DNA of 64,000 nt, from assembly GCF_003952465.1 (NCBI RefSeq), contig NZ_CP034448.1, positions 6,673,001 through 6,737,000 on the forward strand. Reading direction: 5' to 3'. Positions 28,854 through 37,793 of the stretch are shown here, piece after piece. Numbering within the stretch: position 1 is the stretch's first letter; each line of letters starts with the position of its first letter. The notes under the pieces were generated by a model. The model was given only the letters and a program-made list of their open reading frames with translations, did no database searches and was not told where the DNA came from. Origin of the DNA: Mesorhizobium sp. M1B.F.Ca.ET.045.04.1.1. Its GTDB lineage: Bacteria > Pseudomonadota > Alphaproteobacteria > Rhizobiales > Rhizobiaceae. Position numbers and translations under genes: made by a program.

Positions 28854-29684
28854 TTAGCTCTTGACTGGAACGGCTTCGAACACCGCCGTCAGGACGCCGA
28901 GCCGGCCTTCCATCAGGTTGCGTCCGAGATTGGCGGCAAAATCCGCGAAACCCGGGCCCATGACGACGCCGAGGTTCAGCGAAGGCGGCGGCCCGGACGC
29001 GCGCAGCGCCGCGAACCAGGTCTTGGCGTCCGCGGTGTCGTCCTGCTGGACAAGCATGCGGAACCCGGCGGCCTCGATCGCCTCGCAGGTCACGGCGGCA
29101 GACAGCAGAAAGCTTTCCGCCGGGGTCTTCGCCCAGGGAACCGGATAGTGCGGGTCGCCGCCGTTGAGCACGACGTCGAAGGTGGCGAATTTCCCGCCCG
29201 GTTTCAGCATGCGCCTGATCTCGCGATAGAGAAGCGGCCGGTCCGCGATGTTCATCGCCACATGCTGCAGCAGCACGACATCGAAGCCGCCGTCGCCGAA
29301 AGGCAGCGCCAGCGCGCTGCCCGCCTTGAACGACACTTTTGCGCCCTGCCCCGTCCGCTCAGTGAGATAGACAGCGGCTTCGACGAAGGGTTCGCTTAGG
29401 TCGACGCCCGTCACCTCGCAGCCATAGGTCGCGGCGAGAAAACGGGCCGGCCCGCCCACTCCCGATCCGACGTCGAGGACCGACATGTCGGCCGTGATGC
29501 CGGCCAATTTGGCAAGCTCCGCAGTCGCGGCGAGCCCGCGCGTGTGGAACTGGTCGAGGCTCGCCAGTTGCTCGGGCTTCAGCCGCCGCTCCTCCGGCCC
29601 CAAGACGGCCAGCGCCGCCTTCAGCCGCTCGGCCAGGCCGGCTGCGCGGTAGTGATCGCGAACGCCATTCAAATCGTCTGTCAT
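28854..29684 (-). CDS. SAM-dependent class I methyltransferase
   Basis: A 276-residue methyltransferase resembling the UbiE/sarcosine-dimethylglycine type. SAM-binding motif I is VLDVGSGVGGPARFLA, with acidic loop VTGVDLSEPFVEAA, and post-motif segments FDVVLLQHVAMNI and MLKPGGKFATFDVV. ATG 29684 is preferred, with AAGGGAAG upstream; a GTG two codons earlier is possible. It is divergent from a LysR regulator with 83 bases between them. Methyl acceptor unknown. Confidence 0.87.
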   Translation of the reverse strand: MTDDLNGVRDHYRAAGLAERLKAALAVLGPEERRLKPEQLASLDQFHTRGLAATAELAKLAGITADMSVLDVGSGVGGPARFLAATYGCEVTGVDLSEPFVEAAVYLTERTGQGAKVSFKAGSALALPFGDGGFDVVLLQHVAMNIADRPLLYREIRRMLKPGGKFATFDVVLNGGDPHYPVPWAKTPAESFLLSAAVTCEAIEAAGFRMLVQQDDTADAKTWFAALRASGPPPSLNLGVVMGPGFADFAANLGRNLMEGRLGVLTAVFEAVPVKS

Positions 29685-29767
29685 TGCCACTTCCCTTCAG
29701 GCTTCCAATCACAACAGGGATACGACCGCTTTGTCCCGGCAACTATCCGCGATAATGTCGATGGGTC

Positions 29768-30715
29768 ATGAAGCAGAACTTCACAGTCCGGCATGGCGCG
29801 CTCGACGGCGTCGAAGCGTTCCTGAGCGTCGCCAAGCACCGCAATTTCCGCAAGGCGGCGGCGGAGCTTGGTGTCACGCCATCGGCGATCAGCCAGGCGG
29901 TGCGGACATTGGAAGCGCGTATCGGCGCCGCGCTCTTCACACGCACGACACGCAGCGTCGGCCTGACCGAAGCCGGCGAGCGTTTTTTCTCGCGCGCACG
30001 GCCGGCGTTCGAGGAATTGATAGCCGCGAGCGAGACCGCGCGCGACATCGGCCAACGGCCGGCCGGACTCTTGCGCCTTTCGGTACCGCCCGCGGTGGTG
30101 CCAACCCTGCTGGAACCGATGATCGCGTCCTTCTGCCAGGTCTATCCCGAGATCGAGCTTGAGATCGTCGCAAGCGGCGAGTTCGTCGACCTCGCCGCCG
30201 AGGGGTTCGACGCCGGCATCCGAATGGGCGATCTCATCGCGGCCGACATGGTCGCGGTTCGACTGACGCCGTCCTTCCCGATGGTGGTGGTCGGCAGTCC
30301 CGATTACTTACGCCACCGAACGGCACCGGAGCGCATCGAGGATTTGCGCCACCACGCCTGCCTGCGCCTGCGCCGATCGAACGGTTCGGTCGCGCCGTGG
30401 CGCTTTGCCAAAGGCAACAAGGCGATCGAGGCAATCGTCGCCGGACCGCTCATCGCGCACGACTACCCCACGCTTCTTGGGGCCGCGATCCAGGGCGCCG
30501 GACTTGCCCAGGTGCCCAGTCCAATTGCCAGCTCGGCGATCGAGGAAGGGCGCCTGGAGATGCTGCTTTCGACATTCGCAGTCACATCGCCGGGTGTCTT
30601 TCTCTACTACCCGGAACGGCATCAGGTCCTGCCCAAGCTGCGCGCGTTCATCGATCATATCCGCTCGCAAGGCGGCGATGCTTCCCGCAAACAATCACAC
30701 GGACGGCAGGCCTGA
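29768..30715 (+). CDS. LysR-family transcriptional regulator
   Basis: A 315-residue LysR regulator. The N-terminal winged HTH is LDGVEAFLSVAKHRNFRKAA then GVTPSAISQAVRTLEARIGA; the C-terminal effector domain starts at LLRLSVPPAVVPTLLEPM. The short divergent gap to the methyltransferase is the usual LysR control region, so that operon is the likely target. It is convergent with the GntR gene. Confidence 0.92.
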   Translation: MKQNFTVRHGALDGVEAFLSVAKHRNFRKAAAELGVTPSAISQAVRTLEARIGAALFTRTTRSVGLTEAGERFFSRARPAFEELIAASETARDIGQRPAGLLRLSVPPAVVPTLLEPMIASFCQVYPEIELEIVASGEFVDLAAEGFDAGIRMGDLIAADMVAVRLTPSFPMVVVGSPDYLRHRTAPERIEDLRHHACLRLRRSNGSVAPWRFAKGNKAIEAIVAGPLIAHDYPTLLGAAIQGAGLAQVPSPIASSAIEEGRLEMLLSTFAVTSPGVFLYYPERHQVLPKLRAFIDHIRSQGGDASRKQSHGRQA

Positions 30716-30798
30716 GGTATCGGACAGGGCTTGATCGAAGACACTTATGGTCCCGGATATCATATCGGTCCACGGCCGGATACCAACACCATCGCTCG

Positions 30799-31506
30799 CT
30801 ATGCCCGCAGCAAATCAGCCAGGCTGTCCGACTTCTCCACCTTGTCGGTGAGGTCGAGCCCGGACAGCAAGTCGACCAGGTGGCTGTTCATCAAGGCGGC
30901 GGCATCGGCGCTGTCGCCGGCTTCGATCGCATCGACCAGCGCGTGGTGGGCGTGCTTCTCGCAGGTTGCGTCGCGGCGCTTCCAGTAGAGCGCGATGATC
31001 AGCGACGAATGCGAGACCAGGTCGCGCACGAAGTTGGTGAACACCGAATGCGCGGCGATCTCGGCGATGCCGACATGGAAGCGCGCCGACAGCATGATGG
31101 CGTCGCTGTCGCGGCCGTCATGCAGCGCCTCGTGCTCCTTCTCGAGGTGAGCCCGCAGTTGCGCGATGTCGGACGGCACCGCCGTCCTGGCGGCAAGGGC
31201 CGCGACCTTGGGCTCGATCAGCGCGCGTGCCTCGAACACCTCCCGCGCCTCGATCTTCGACGGCTGCGCGACGAAGGCGCCGCGATTGGGCTCCAGCCGC
31301 GCCAGCCGGTCATGCGCAAGGGCCTGCAGGGCGGCGCGGACGACGGTGCGGCTCACCGAATAGATCGAGGCCAGCTCGTCCTCCGGCAGCTTGGTGCCCG
31401 GGGCAAGGCGATGGCTGACGATGGCGTCTCTCAGCCCATAGTAGATCGGCGACCAGCGCGCTGCCGGCTTGTCGTCGCGATCTTCTTCCCTGAGTACCGT
31501 CAACAT
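30799..31506 (-). CDS. GntR-family (FadR/FCD) transcriptional regulator
   Basis: A 235-residue regulator. The winged HTH reads YYGLRDAIVSHRLAPGTKLP and IYSVSRTVVRAALQALAHDRL; the C-terminal all-helical FCD domain has the metal/ligand residues in EARALIEPKVAAL, ARFHVGIAEIA and HHALVDAIEAGD. It is the last gene of the minus-strand series that begins with the Liv-type binding protein at 37128, 119 bases after the racemase. A TTGTATACAA palindrome upstream of that operon is a typical target for this class. Confidence 0.9.
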   Translation of the reverse strand: MLTVLREEDRDDKPAARWSPIYYGLRDAIVSHRLAPGTKLPEDELASIYSVSRTVVRAALQALAHDRLARLEPNRGAFVAQPSKIEAREVFEARALIEPKVAALAARTAVPSDIAQLRAHLEKEHEALHDGRDSDAIMLSARFHVGIAEIAAHSVFTNFVRDLVSHSSLIIALYWKRRDATCEKHAHHALVDAIEAGDSADAAALMNSHLVDLLSGLDLTDKVEKSDSLADLLRA

Positions 31507-31625
31507 GCTTTCAATGCGCAGGCCCTATCCGGCCTGATCTGCCCCCAAATCGCCAGCGGCCAGTCCAATCTAATGGCGCTCGCGCGCCGGTCAATCCCGA
31601 GGCATCCGATCTCCTAGGGCCAGCG

Positions 31626-32372
31626 CTAGCTCAGCGAACCAGCGCCCATCGGCGATGCAGACGCAAATATGCCTGCGAAACGCTTGCCGCGCGGGGCGGC
31701 ATAGCCGCCTACCTTCGATGTCCTCAAGCCCACCTTGAACAGGCTCTCGGCCAGGGTAACCGCGCAGACGACGCCGTCGAGGACCGGAACGCCATGCTGC
31801 TGCGACAGGCTGTGCGCGAGGTCGGCCATGCCGGCGCAGCCCAGCACGATCGCCTCCGCGTGATCCTCGCGAATGGCGCGTGCGATCTCGTCCGAAATCT
31901 TGTGCCTCGCGTTCGAGCCCGGCTGTTCGAGGTCGAGCACGGCGACCTCCGAAGAGCGCACCTTGGCGCAGCGCGAGGCAAGCCCGTATTTCGCCAGATT
32001 GTGTTCGATCGCGGGAACCGAGCGGGCAAGCGTGGTGACGACGCTGAACCTGCCGGCAACGAGGCTGGCGAGATGGAATGCCGCCTCGCCGATGCCGATG
32101 ACCGGCGCTTCCGTCGCGCAACGCGCGGCATCGAGCCCGGTGTCGTCGAAGCAGGCGATCACATAGGCGTCGGCCGCCGGCGCCTTTCCCATCTCGGCGA
32201 TGATGCCTGGTATGGCGAAGACCTCGTCGAAGTAGCCCTCGATGCTCGGCGGACCGTCGGTCGGATTGACGGCGATGATTTCGGTCCCCGTTGACGCGAC
32301 GCTCGCCGCCGCCTTGCCGATCTTGTCGGTCATCGATGCGGTCGTGTTGGGATTGATGACGAGTATGCGCAT
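31626..32372 (-). CDS. Hydantoin/aspartate-glutamate racemase family protein
   Basis: A 248-residue racemase of the HyuE/Asp-Glu superfamily. The start MRILVINPNTTASMT is typical. Two catalytic cysteines are expected, C74 (VIACFDDTG) and C179 (VLGCAGM), and both are there; they act as the base/acid pair in a cofactor-independent racemisation. It follows the Liv-type transporter operon by 12 bases, so the imported compound is probably a hydantoin, allantoin or similar cyclic amide. No hydantoinase is in the window. Confidence 0.87.
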   Translation of the reverse strand: MRILVINPNTTASMTDKIGKAAASVASTGTEIIAVNPTDGPPSIEGYFDEVFAIPGIIAEMGKAPAADAYVIACFDDTGLDAARCATEAPVIGIGEAAFHLASLVAGRFSVVTTLARSVPAIEHNLAKYGLASRCAKVRSSEVAVLDLEQPGSNARHKISDEIARAIREDHAEAIVLGCAGMADLAHSLSQQHGVPVLDGVVCAVTLAESLFKVGLRTSKVGGYAAPRGKRFAGIFASASPMGAGSLS

Positions 32373-32384
32373 TAAAAATCAGCC

Positions 32385-33107
32385 TCAGATCTCGCCGCCG
32401 AGATAAAGACGCTTGACCCGGTCGTCGGTCAGCAATTCGGCGGAGTTGCCGCTCAGCGCGACGCTGCCGGTGGTCAGCGCATAGGCGCGCTGCGAGATGC
32501 GCAGCGCCATGCGGGAATTCTGCTCGACCAGGAGAACGCTGACCTTCTCGTCGCGATTGATGGCGACAATCGAGCGGGCGATGTCCTGGACGAGCTTGGG
32601 CGCGACGCCCAGCGACGGCTCATCGAGCAAGAGCAGTTTCGGCTTTGCCATCAGCGCTCGGCCGATGACCAGCATCTGCTGCTCGCCGCCGCTCATCGTG
32701 CCGGCGGCCTGCGAGAAGCGCTCCTTGAGGCGCGGGAAGCGTCCCAGCACCATCTCCATCGTCGCCGCGATCTCGGCCTTGCTGGAACGGGTGAAGGCGC
32801 CCATCAGGAGGTTGTCCCTGACCGTCATATAAGGGAAGACGCGGCGTCCTTCCGGCACCATGGCGATGCCCATCTTGACGATCGCGTCGGGAGCGGCGCC
32901 GTCGATACGCTTGCCGTTATAGTGGATTTCGCCGGACCTGATCCGGTTGAGGCCGGTGATGGCGCGCAGGATCGACGACTTGCCGGCGCCATTGGCGCCG
33001 ATCAGCGCCACGGTCTCGCCCTCGTTGACCTCGAGGGAGACGCCTTTCAGCGCATAGACGTGGTCGTAGTAGAGCTCGACGCCGGCGAAGTTCAGGATCT
33101 GGTTCAT
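32385..33107 (-). CDS. Branched-chain-type ABC transporter ATPase (LivF-like)
   Basis: A 240-residue ATPase with Walker A GANGAGKSSI, signature TMSGGEQQMLVIGRA and Walker B LLLLDEPSLGVAP, the LivF pattern. It overlaps the LivG-like gene by 4 bases (ATGA). It energises the HAAT-family transporter encoded by the next three genes upstream. Confidence 0.93.
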   Translation of the reverse strand: MNQILNFAGVELYYDHVYALKGVSLEVNEGETVALIGANGAGKSSILRAITGLNRIRSGEIHYNGKRIDGAAPDAIVKMGIAMVPEGRRVFPYMTVRDNLLMGAFTRSSKAEIAATMEMVLGRFPRLKERFSQAAGTMSGGEQQMLVIGRALMAKPKLLLLDEPSLGVAPKLVQDIARSIVAINRDEKVSVLLVEQNSRMALRISQRAYALTTGSVALSGNSAELLTDDRVKRLYLGGEI

Positions 33108-33883
33108 AGGCCGATCGCCTCGTCTTCGCTGCCGAGATAGGCTTCGATCACCTTGTCGTTGGCCTGGATTTCCGACGGCGTTCCCTCGGCGATCTTCTGC
33201 CCGAAATTGAGGACCACGATGCGGTCCGAGATCTTCATCACGGCCGGCATGTCGTGCTCGACGAGCAGAATGGTGAGGCCGAGATCGCGCAGGCGCCGCA
33301 CCATCGCCACCATGCGCATCGTCTCCTCATGGTTCATGCCGGCGAAGGGCTCGTCGAGCAGCAGGATCGAGGGATCGGTGGCAAGGCCGATGGCGATGCC
33401 CAGCGCCCGCAAATGGCCGTGCGGGAGGTTGCGGGCGATCTCATTGGCGAGCGAAGCCAGGCCGAGCAGCGCCAGGATCTCGTCGGCGGACTGCCCGAAT
33501 GCCGCTTCGTCGGCTCTCGCCGCGCCGGTGCCGAGGAAGAAGCCGGCGAGGTTCGCCTTCGAGCGCAGATGGTGCGCGATGATGACGTTGTCGCGCACGC
33601 TCATGTTCTTGAAGATCGTCGTTTCCTGAAAAGTGCGGACCACCCCCTTGCGGGCAGCGATGTGCGGCGCCATGCCGGAAATGCGCTCGCCTTTGAGGCG
33701 CACTTCGCCCGATGTCGGCCTGAGGAACGACGAGATCAGCTTGAACAGCGTCGACTTGCCGGCGCCGTTCGGGCCAATCACCGACAGGATCTCCTTCTCG
33801 CGCACCGAGAAGGAGACGTTGTTGACCGCGACCAGACCGCCGAAGCGCTTGGTGATGCCGGAAACTTCGAGCATTTCGGCCAT
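33104..33883 (-). CDS. Branched-chain-type ABC transporter ATPase (LivG-like)
   Basis: A 259-residue ATPase with Walker A GPNGAGKSTLF, the LivG-type RKGVVRTFQET Q-loop, and Walker B ILLLDEPFAGMNHEE. The usual LSGG signature is degenerate (NLPHGHLRALGIA), more divergent than normal for LivG, but the flanking motifs are intact. Three bases separate it from the permease gene. It acts as a heterodimer with LivF. Confidence 0.92.
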   Translation of the reverse strand: MAEMLEVSGITKRFGGLVAVNNVSFSVREKEILSVIGPNGAGKSTLFKLISSFLRPTSGEVRLKGERISGMAPHIAARKGVVRTFQETTIFKNMSVRDNVIIAHHLRSKANLAGFFLGTGAARADEAAFGQSADEILALLGLASLANEIARNLPHGHLRALGIAIGLATDPSILLLDEPFAGMNHEETMRMVAMVRRLRDLGLTILLVEHDMPAVMKISDRIVVLNFGQKIAEGTPSEIQANDKVIEAYLGSEDEAIGL

Positions 33884-33886
33884 GGC

Positions 33887-34867
33887 TCAAGCCTTCTTCC
33901 TGGTCGGGACCGTGAGGCTGAGCAGGCCGTTGGGCAGCACCAGCATCAGGACGATCATCAGGCCGGAATAGATCAGGAGTTGGAATTGGCCGGTCTGGAA
34001 CAAGAGGTCCCAGCCGAAATAGAGCACCAGGGTGCCCAGCATCGGCCCGAACACATAGCCGAGGCCGCCAAGGAAGCAGTTCAGCATGAAGTTGACGGAA
34101 TCGGTGACCGTGAAGCTCGACGGATAGATCGACTGCGAGATCGCCGCGAAGATCGCGCCGGCGACGCCGCCGAAGAACGACGAGACGGCGTAAGCGATGA
34201 CGCGCAGATAGGCGATGTTGACGCCGATCGAGGAGGCCAATTCCTCGTTCTGCTGCAGCGACTGGCAAAGCTTGCCGATGCGCGAATGGACCAACCTGTA
34301 CATGACCGCGAAGCAGACCACCATCATCGTGACTGCCAGCAGGTAGAAAGCGAGCCGCGAATTCTGCAGCGTGGAAAAATCAGGAATGATCGTCAGGCCG
34401 AACACCGACAACGCGCCGGGCAGCGGGATGCTGACGATGCCCTTGGCGCCGTTGGTGATCGGCAGCGCCAGCGCCAATAGCCGCGCGACCTCGGTCAGCG
34501 TCAGCGTCACCATGGCAAAATAGACGCCGCGCAGCCGCAGGATCGGCAGGCCGATCAGCACGCTTGCGGCGGCGCAGAAGAGACCTGCCACCGGCAGCGT
34601 CAGCCAGAAGGACCAGCCGTGGTTCATCACCAGTATGGCCGAGACGTAGCCGCCCATCAGCGCGTAGGCGCCCTGGCCGATGTTGATGCGGCCGATATAG
34701 AAGGTGAGCCAGACGCCGGCGCTGGCGATGCTGAGCAGCGCCACCGAGGTCAGCGTATAGTAGAGGTCGAGGCGGCCGCTCAACGAGATCGCGGCCGGCA
34801 CGGCGATGAAGACGACCGCCAGGAAGGCGACGACCGAAGCGATTTTCATGTTGCGATTGCGGGTCAT
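33887..34867 (-). CDS. Branched-chain-type ABC transporter permease (LivM-like)
   Basis: A 326-residue integral membrane protein with about ten helices and the LivM segments YIGRINIGQGAYALMGGYVSA, RLRGVYFAMVTLTLTEVARL and SSFFGGVAGAIFAAISQSIYP. It forms the channel with the LivH-like protein, whose gene is 7 bases upstream. Confidence 0.92.
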   Translation of the reverse strand: MTRNRNMKIASVVAFLAVVFIAVPAAISLSGRLDLYYTLTSVALLSIASAGVWLTFYIGRINIGQGAYALMGGYVSAILVMNHGWSFWLTLPVAGLFCAAASVLIGLPILRLRGVYFAMVTLTLTEVARLLALALPITNGAKGIVSIPLPGALSVFGLTIIPDFSTLQNSRLAFYLLAVTMMVVCFAVMYRLVHSRIGKLCQSLQQNEELASSIGVNIAYLRVIAYAVSSFFGGVAGAIFAAISQSIYPSSFTVTDSVNFMLNCFLGGLGYVFGPMLGTLVLYFGWDLLFQTGQFQLLIYSGLMIVLMLVLPNGLLSLTVPTRKKA

Positions 34868-34874
34868 GGCGCGG

Positions 34875-35747
34875 TCAACCCCACGGCTTGCCCATCAGCC
34901 CGTTGGGGCGGATCGACAGGAACACCATTAGGGCGGCGAAGATGACGAGGTAGGTGACGTCGCCATATTCGCGCAGCGCGGTCAGGCCGACCGATTCCAT
35001 CATGCCGAGGATGAAGCCGCCGGCGATCGCGCCGCCGACGACACCGGCGCCGCCGATCATCACCATCAGGAAAGCCTTGATCGAGATCGGCCCGCCGATG
35101 CCGGAATTGACGCCGGTGATGGTGACCAGCAGACCGCCGACGACGCCCGCCAGCATGGCGCCCATGGCAAAGCCGATCATCGAATAGCGATCGACCCGCA
35201 CCCCCATCAATTGGGCCGCAACGCGGTCCTGGGCGAGCGCCCGCATGGCGCGACCGACCCGGCTGTATTGCATGTAAAGGACGAAAGCCGCGATGAAAAT
35301 GATGGCGAGTGCGCCGACGACCAGGCGGTCGTAAGGCATGATAATGCCGGCCTCGTTGAAGACGCCCTTGACGATCTTGGGCACGCCGCGCTGCTTCTCG
35401 CCGAAGAGAAGCAGGATGACGGCGTCGAAGAAGAACGCCGTCGCGGCGGCGAGCAGCATAGTGCTCTCCTCGCGGTGGCTTCGCCTGATGACGGTTCGAA
35501 AGAGAAACTTCTCCATCAGCGCGCCGATGACGGCAAGCGTCGCGCCGGACGCCAGCAGCGCCACGACGAAAGGCAGGCCGAGCTGGCCGTAGACGGTGTA
35601 GGTGATGAATCCGCCCAGCACGTACATCTGTCCGTGGGCGAAATTGAGCACGTTCATCAGGGCGAAGATCAGGGTGAGCCCGAGCGCGATCAGCGCGTAT
35701 TGGGCACCGAGATACAATCCGTTGGCGATGACCTGTTCCATGGACAC
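34875..35747 (-). CDS. Branched-chain-type ABC transporter permease (LivH-like)
   Basis: A 290-residue permease with about eight helices and the LivH hallmarks LGAQYALIALGLTLIFALMN, NFAHGQMYVLGGFITY and RAMRALAQDRVAAQLMGVRV. It is separated from the binding-protein gene by 178 bases that hold a rhizobial repeat, which may reduce expression of the membrane genes relative to the binding protein. Confidence 0.93.
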   Translation of the reverse strand: MSMEQVIANGLYLGAQYALIALGLTLIFALMNVLNFAHGQMYVLGGFITYTVYGQLGLPFVVALLASGATLAVIGALMEKFLFRTVIRRSHREESTMLLAAATAFFFDAVILLLFGEKQRGVPKIVKGVFNEAGIIMPYDRLVVGALAIIFIAAFVLYMQYSRVGRAMRALAQDRVAAQLMGVRVDRYSMIGFAMGAMLAGVVGGLLVTITGVNSGIGGPISIKAFLMVMIGGAGVVGGAIAGGFILGMMESVGLTALREYGDVTYLVIFAALMVFLSIRPNGLMGKPWG

Positions 35748-35820
35748 CTTCGATCTTCCGCGGGGCCCGGAACACCGTCCGGACCCCGGCGTGCGGGAGG
35801 AAGCAACCTAGGAACCTAAC

Positions 35821-35928
35821 CCTAAAGCGCGTCGCGATCCTTCAGATTCGCTCCGTGCGCTTTAGGTTTTTGATTTTACACATGTCTTTGTCCCGAAACC
35901 GGTTCCCACTTTCGGGAGACATGCTTTA
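35821..35928. repeat. Rhizobial-type intergenic repeat (two nested palindromes)
   Basis: CCTAAAGCGC (35821-35830) pairs with GCGCTTTAGG (35857-35866). A second hairpin pairs CATGTCT...CCCGAAA (35881-35898) with TTTCGGG-AGACATG (35910-35923). I recognise this as one of the very common intergenic elements of Rhizobium and Mesorhizobium. It lies between the binding-protein and permease genes, and its end supplies the TAA stop of the binding protein (35926-35928). Confidence 0.75.
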
Positions 35929-37128
35929 GTCGACGGAGCCGACGAACAGGGTCTGGAAAGCGCCGTCCTTGTACTCGTTGACCACCATCGGCACGGCGAG
36001 CTGACGCTTCTGCCCGAACGACGTCGTGCCGACATAGCTCAGCTTGGCGTCGCCCTTCAGATAGGGATTGGGCGCCGAGAAGGTGTCCATCGTCTTCTTG
36101 AATTCCGCGACATCGCTGATGGCCTTGGGGTTAGCCTTCAGCGTTTCGAGGATATATTCCAGCGCATAGACCTTGGTGTTGGACTCGTCATTATACTCGC
36201 CGAACATCTTGGTGTAGCGGGCGACGAACTCCTTCATCTCGTCAGAAGCGATCTCCGGCGTGGAGGCGCCGCCGACGGAGATGAAACCGTTGGCATATTC
36301 GCCGGCGCCTTCCTCCAGAACCTTGGCATCCTGCGCCGTCTCGGTCGAGATCAGGCCTTCATAGCCGAGCTCGCGGGCGGCGCGGATGAGCAGCGGCGCA
36401 TTGGCGGGCGCCACGCCCGACAGCACCAGCAGGTCGGGCTTCAGCCCGACGATCGGCGTCAGGACCGGCGTGAAGTCGCGGGTGTCGTTCTGGTAGGTGT
36501 CGTTCTGGGCGACGATCTCGAGGCCGAGCGCCTTGGCCGCCTCGACGCCGCTGTCACGCTGGCTGAGTGGGTCGGATTCGTTGGCCGCGACAAAGGCGAT
36601 CGTCTTAACGCCCTTGTTTTCCTTGAGATATTTGTAGATCGCCGGACCCGACTGATAGTTGGCGATCATGCCGAGCACGGCATTCGAGGCCGGCTTCTGG
36701 TAGAGCGCCTTGGGGAAGGCATAAGGGAAATAGATGATGCCGTTGGCCTCGGCGACGGGGCGCACCGCGGCGGCGCCGTCGTCGACATTCGGTCCGACCA
36801 CGTAGTGGATGCCTTCCTGCGCCATCTTCTCCATGCCGGCGATGGCGCGCTTGGGGTCCTTCTGGTCATCGAAGGTGACGATGTTGATGTTGTAGGTATC
36901 GTCACCGATCTTGACGCCGCCTTTTTCGTTGAGCCAGGCGGCGCGCGTCTGCATCGAGCGCACATTCGAGGTGCCCCAGGCGGCGGCGGGGCCGCTGGTG
37001 ACGCCAACGAAGCCGATCTTCAGCTCCTTGTTCTCGGCCTGTGCGGACGGCATGCCAACGGCGGCGATGGCCAGGGCCGAGACGGCGCCAAGCACCATCG
37101 ATTTCAGAGTCGAGCGTCGATTGATCAT
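35926..37128 (-). CDS. Periplasmic substrate-binding protein, branched-chain amino acid/amide class
   Basis: A 400-residue family 5/LivJ-type binding protein. The N-terminal signal peptide has RR at 4-5 and cleaves near SAQA-EN (about residue 32). The mature part begins LKIGFVGVTSGPAAAWG and has GPNVDDGAAAVRPVAEANGI and VAANESDPLSQRDS, the Leu/Ile/Val- or amide-binding pattern. It is the first gene of the operon that ends with a hydantoin-racemase-like gene. Its stop codon coincides with the edge of a dispersed repeat. Ligand unknown, probably not simple leucine given the racemase. Confidence 0.92.
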   Translation of the reverse strand: MINRRSTLKSMVLGAVSALAIAAVGMPSAQAENKELKIGFVGVTSGPAAAWGTSNVRSMQTRAAWLNEKGGVKIGDDTYNINIVTFDDQKDPKRAIAGMEKMAQEGIHYVVGPNVDDGAAAVRPVAEANGIIYFPYAFPKALYQKPASNAVLGMIANYQSGPAIYKYLKENKGVKTIAFVAANESDPLSQRDSGVEAAKALGLEIVAQNDTYQNDTRDFTPVLTPIVGLKPDLLVLSGVAPANAPLLIRAARELGYEGLISTETAQDAKVLEEGAGEYANGFISVGGASTPEIASDEMKEFVARYTKMFGEYNDESNTKVYALEYILETLKANPKAISDVAEFKKTMDTFSAPNPYLKGDAKLSYVGTTSFGQKRQLAVPMVVNEYKDGAFQTLFVGSVD

Positions 37129-37234
37129 TTTTGCAGTTCCCCTTTGGTTATCGCGCTTTGTGTTTTGCTCGTAGGCTGCGCGGATAGCCTAAGGGAAACC
37201 TACTGCGGCATATTGTCAACATCTTTCTTATGTT

Positions 37235-37244
37235 TTGTATACAA
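37235..37244. promoter_or_regulatory. TTGTATACAA palindrome, candidate GntR/FCD operator
   Basis: A perfect 10-base palindrome 107 bases upstream of the binding-protein start, next to AT-rich sequence that can hold the promoter (TATTGTCAACAT is just downstream on the reading strand). TTGTATACAA-type sites are typical of FCD-subfamily GntR repressors, and one is encoded at the end of this operon. The rest of the 298-base gap to 37427 shows nothing else clear except the hairpin at 37408. Confidence 0.55.
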
Positions 37245-37407
37245 TGTTTGAGCCGAATGTGTGGGACGACCCACCGCCCGATCGGAAACGGCGGCAGCAG
37301 AAGTTGGCGGTCCGACGAGCGCAGCGCCTCGGCAAACCCGATCAGGATCTCCAGGATCACAAAATAGCGGTGGTCGCGACTTGTCGAGCCGGCCGCGCGA
37401 AATGTAA

Positions 37408-37426
37408 GAGCTGCCGCAAGCGGCTC
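37408..37426 (-). terminator. Possible weak terminator of the small secreted-protein gene
   Basis: Immediately after the minus-strand TAG, GAG-CCGC-TT-GCGG-CAG-CTC can fold into a short interrupted stem, followed by TTACATTT. The stem is short, so the call is tentative. Confidence 0.3.
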
Positions 37427-37699
37427 CTATTTTCCGCAGTGATGGTCGTTGATCTTGTTCAACGCGTTCGCGTCCGGCCCTGTCCGATGGTAGGAGCAGG
37501 CGCCCGCCGCGGTGGTGACCAGCATGGCGTCATAGTAACGAGGACCGCCGAACAGGATGTCGATGAGGTCGCCTTCGGCCGGAACATAGCGCTCACGCTC
37601 GACCGGGCGATCATGATGCCGGTGGCCAGCGAACGCCGGGGCGGACATGGCAGCGGCCGTGGCCAGAACGAGGGCGGAGACTGCAAGGTATTTCGTCAT
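37427..37699 (-). CDS. Small secreted protein, function unknown
   Basis: A 90-residue protein. The N-terminus TKYLAVSALVLATAAAMSAPAFA is a clear Sec signal peptide (about 23 residues, AFA-GH cleavage), so the mature product is a periplasmic or exported protein of about 67 residues. It is rich in His/Asp/Arg (GHRHHDRPVERERY) and has two cysteines, one in GACSY and one near the end (HHCGK), which could form a disulfide. ATG 37699 is used because it starts the signal peptide. No family recognised. Confidence 0.7.
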   Translation of the reverse strand: MTKYLAVSALVLATAAAMSAPAFAGHRHHDRPVERERYVPAEGDLIDILFGGPRYYDAMLVTTAAGACSYHRTGPDANALNKINDHHCGK

Positions 37700-37793
37700 C
37701 GTCAGCAACCCTTCTGGCCATCTGGTACCCAAGCATATAGCCAAAATCGCCAGCGCAACAAAGGTTCCGTCGGCTGGCTTGCAAGTGGCTCTG

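Noticed and set aside
30716..30798. Terminator between the convergent LysR and GntR genes
   Set aside because: Only a short AT-rich inverted repeat (GATATCATATC) and no T-run are present.
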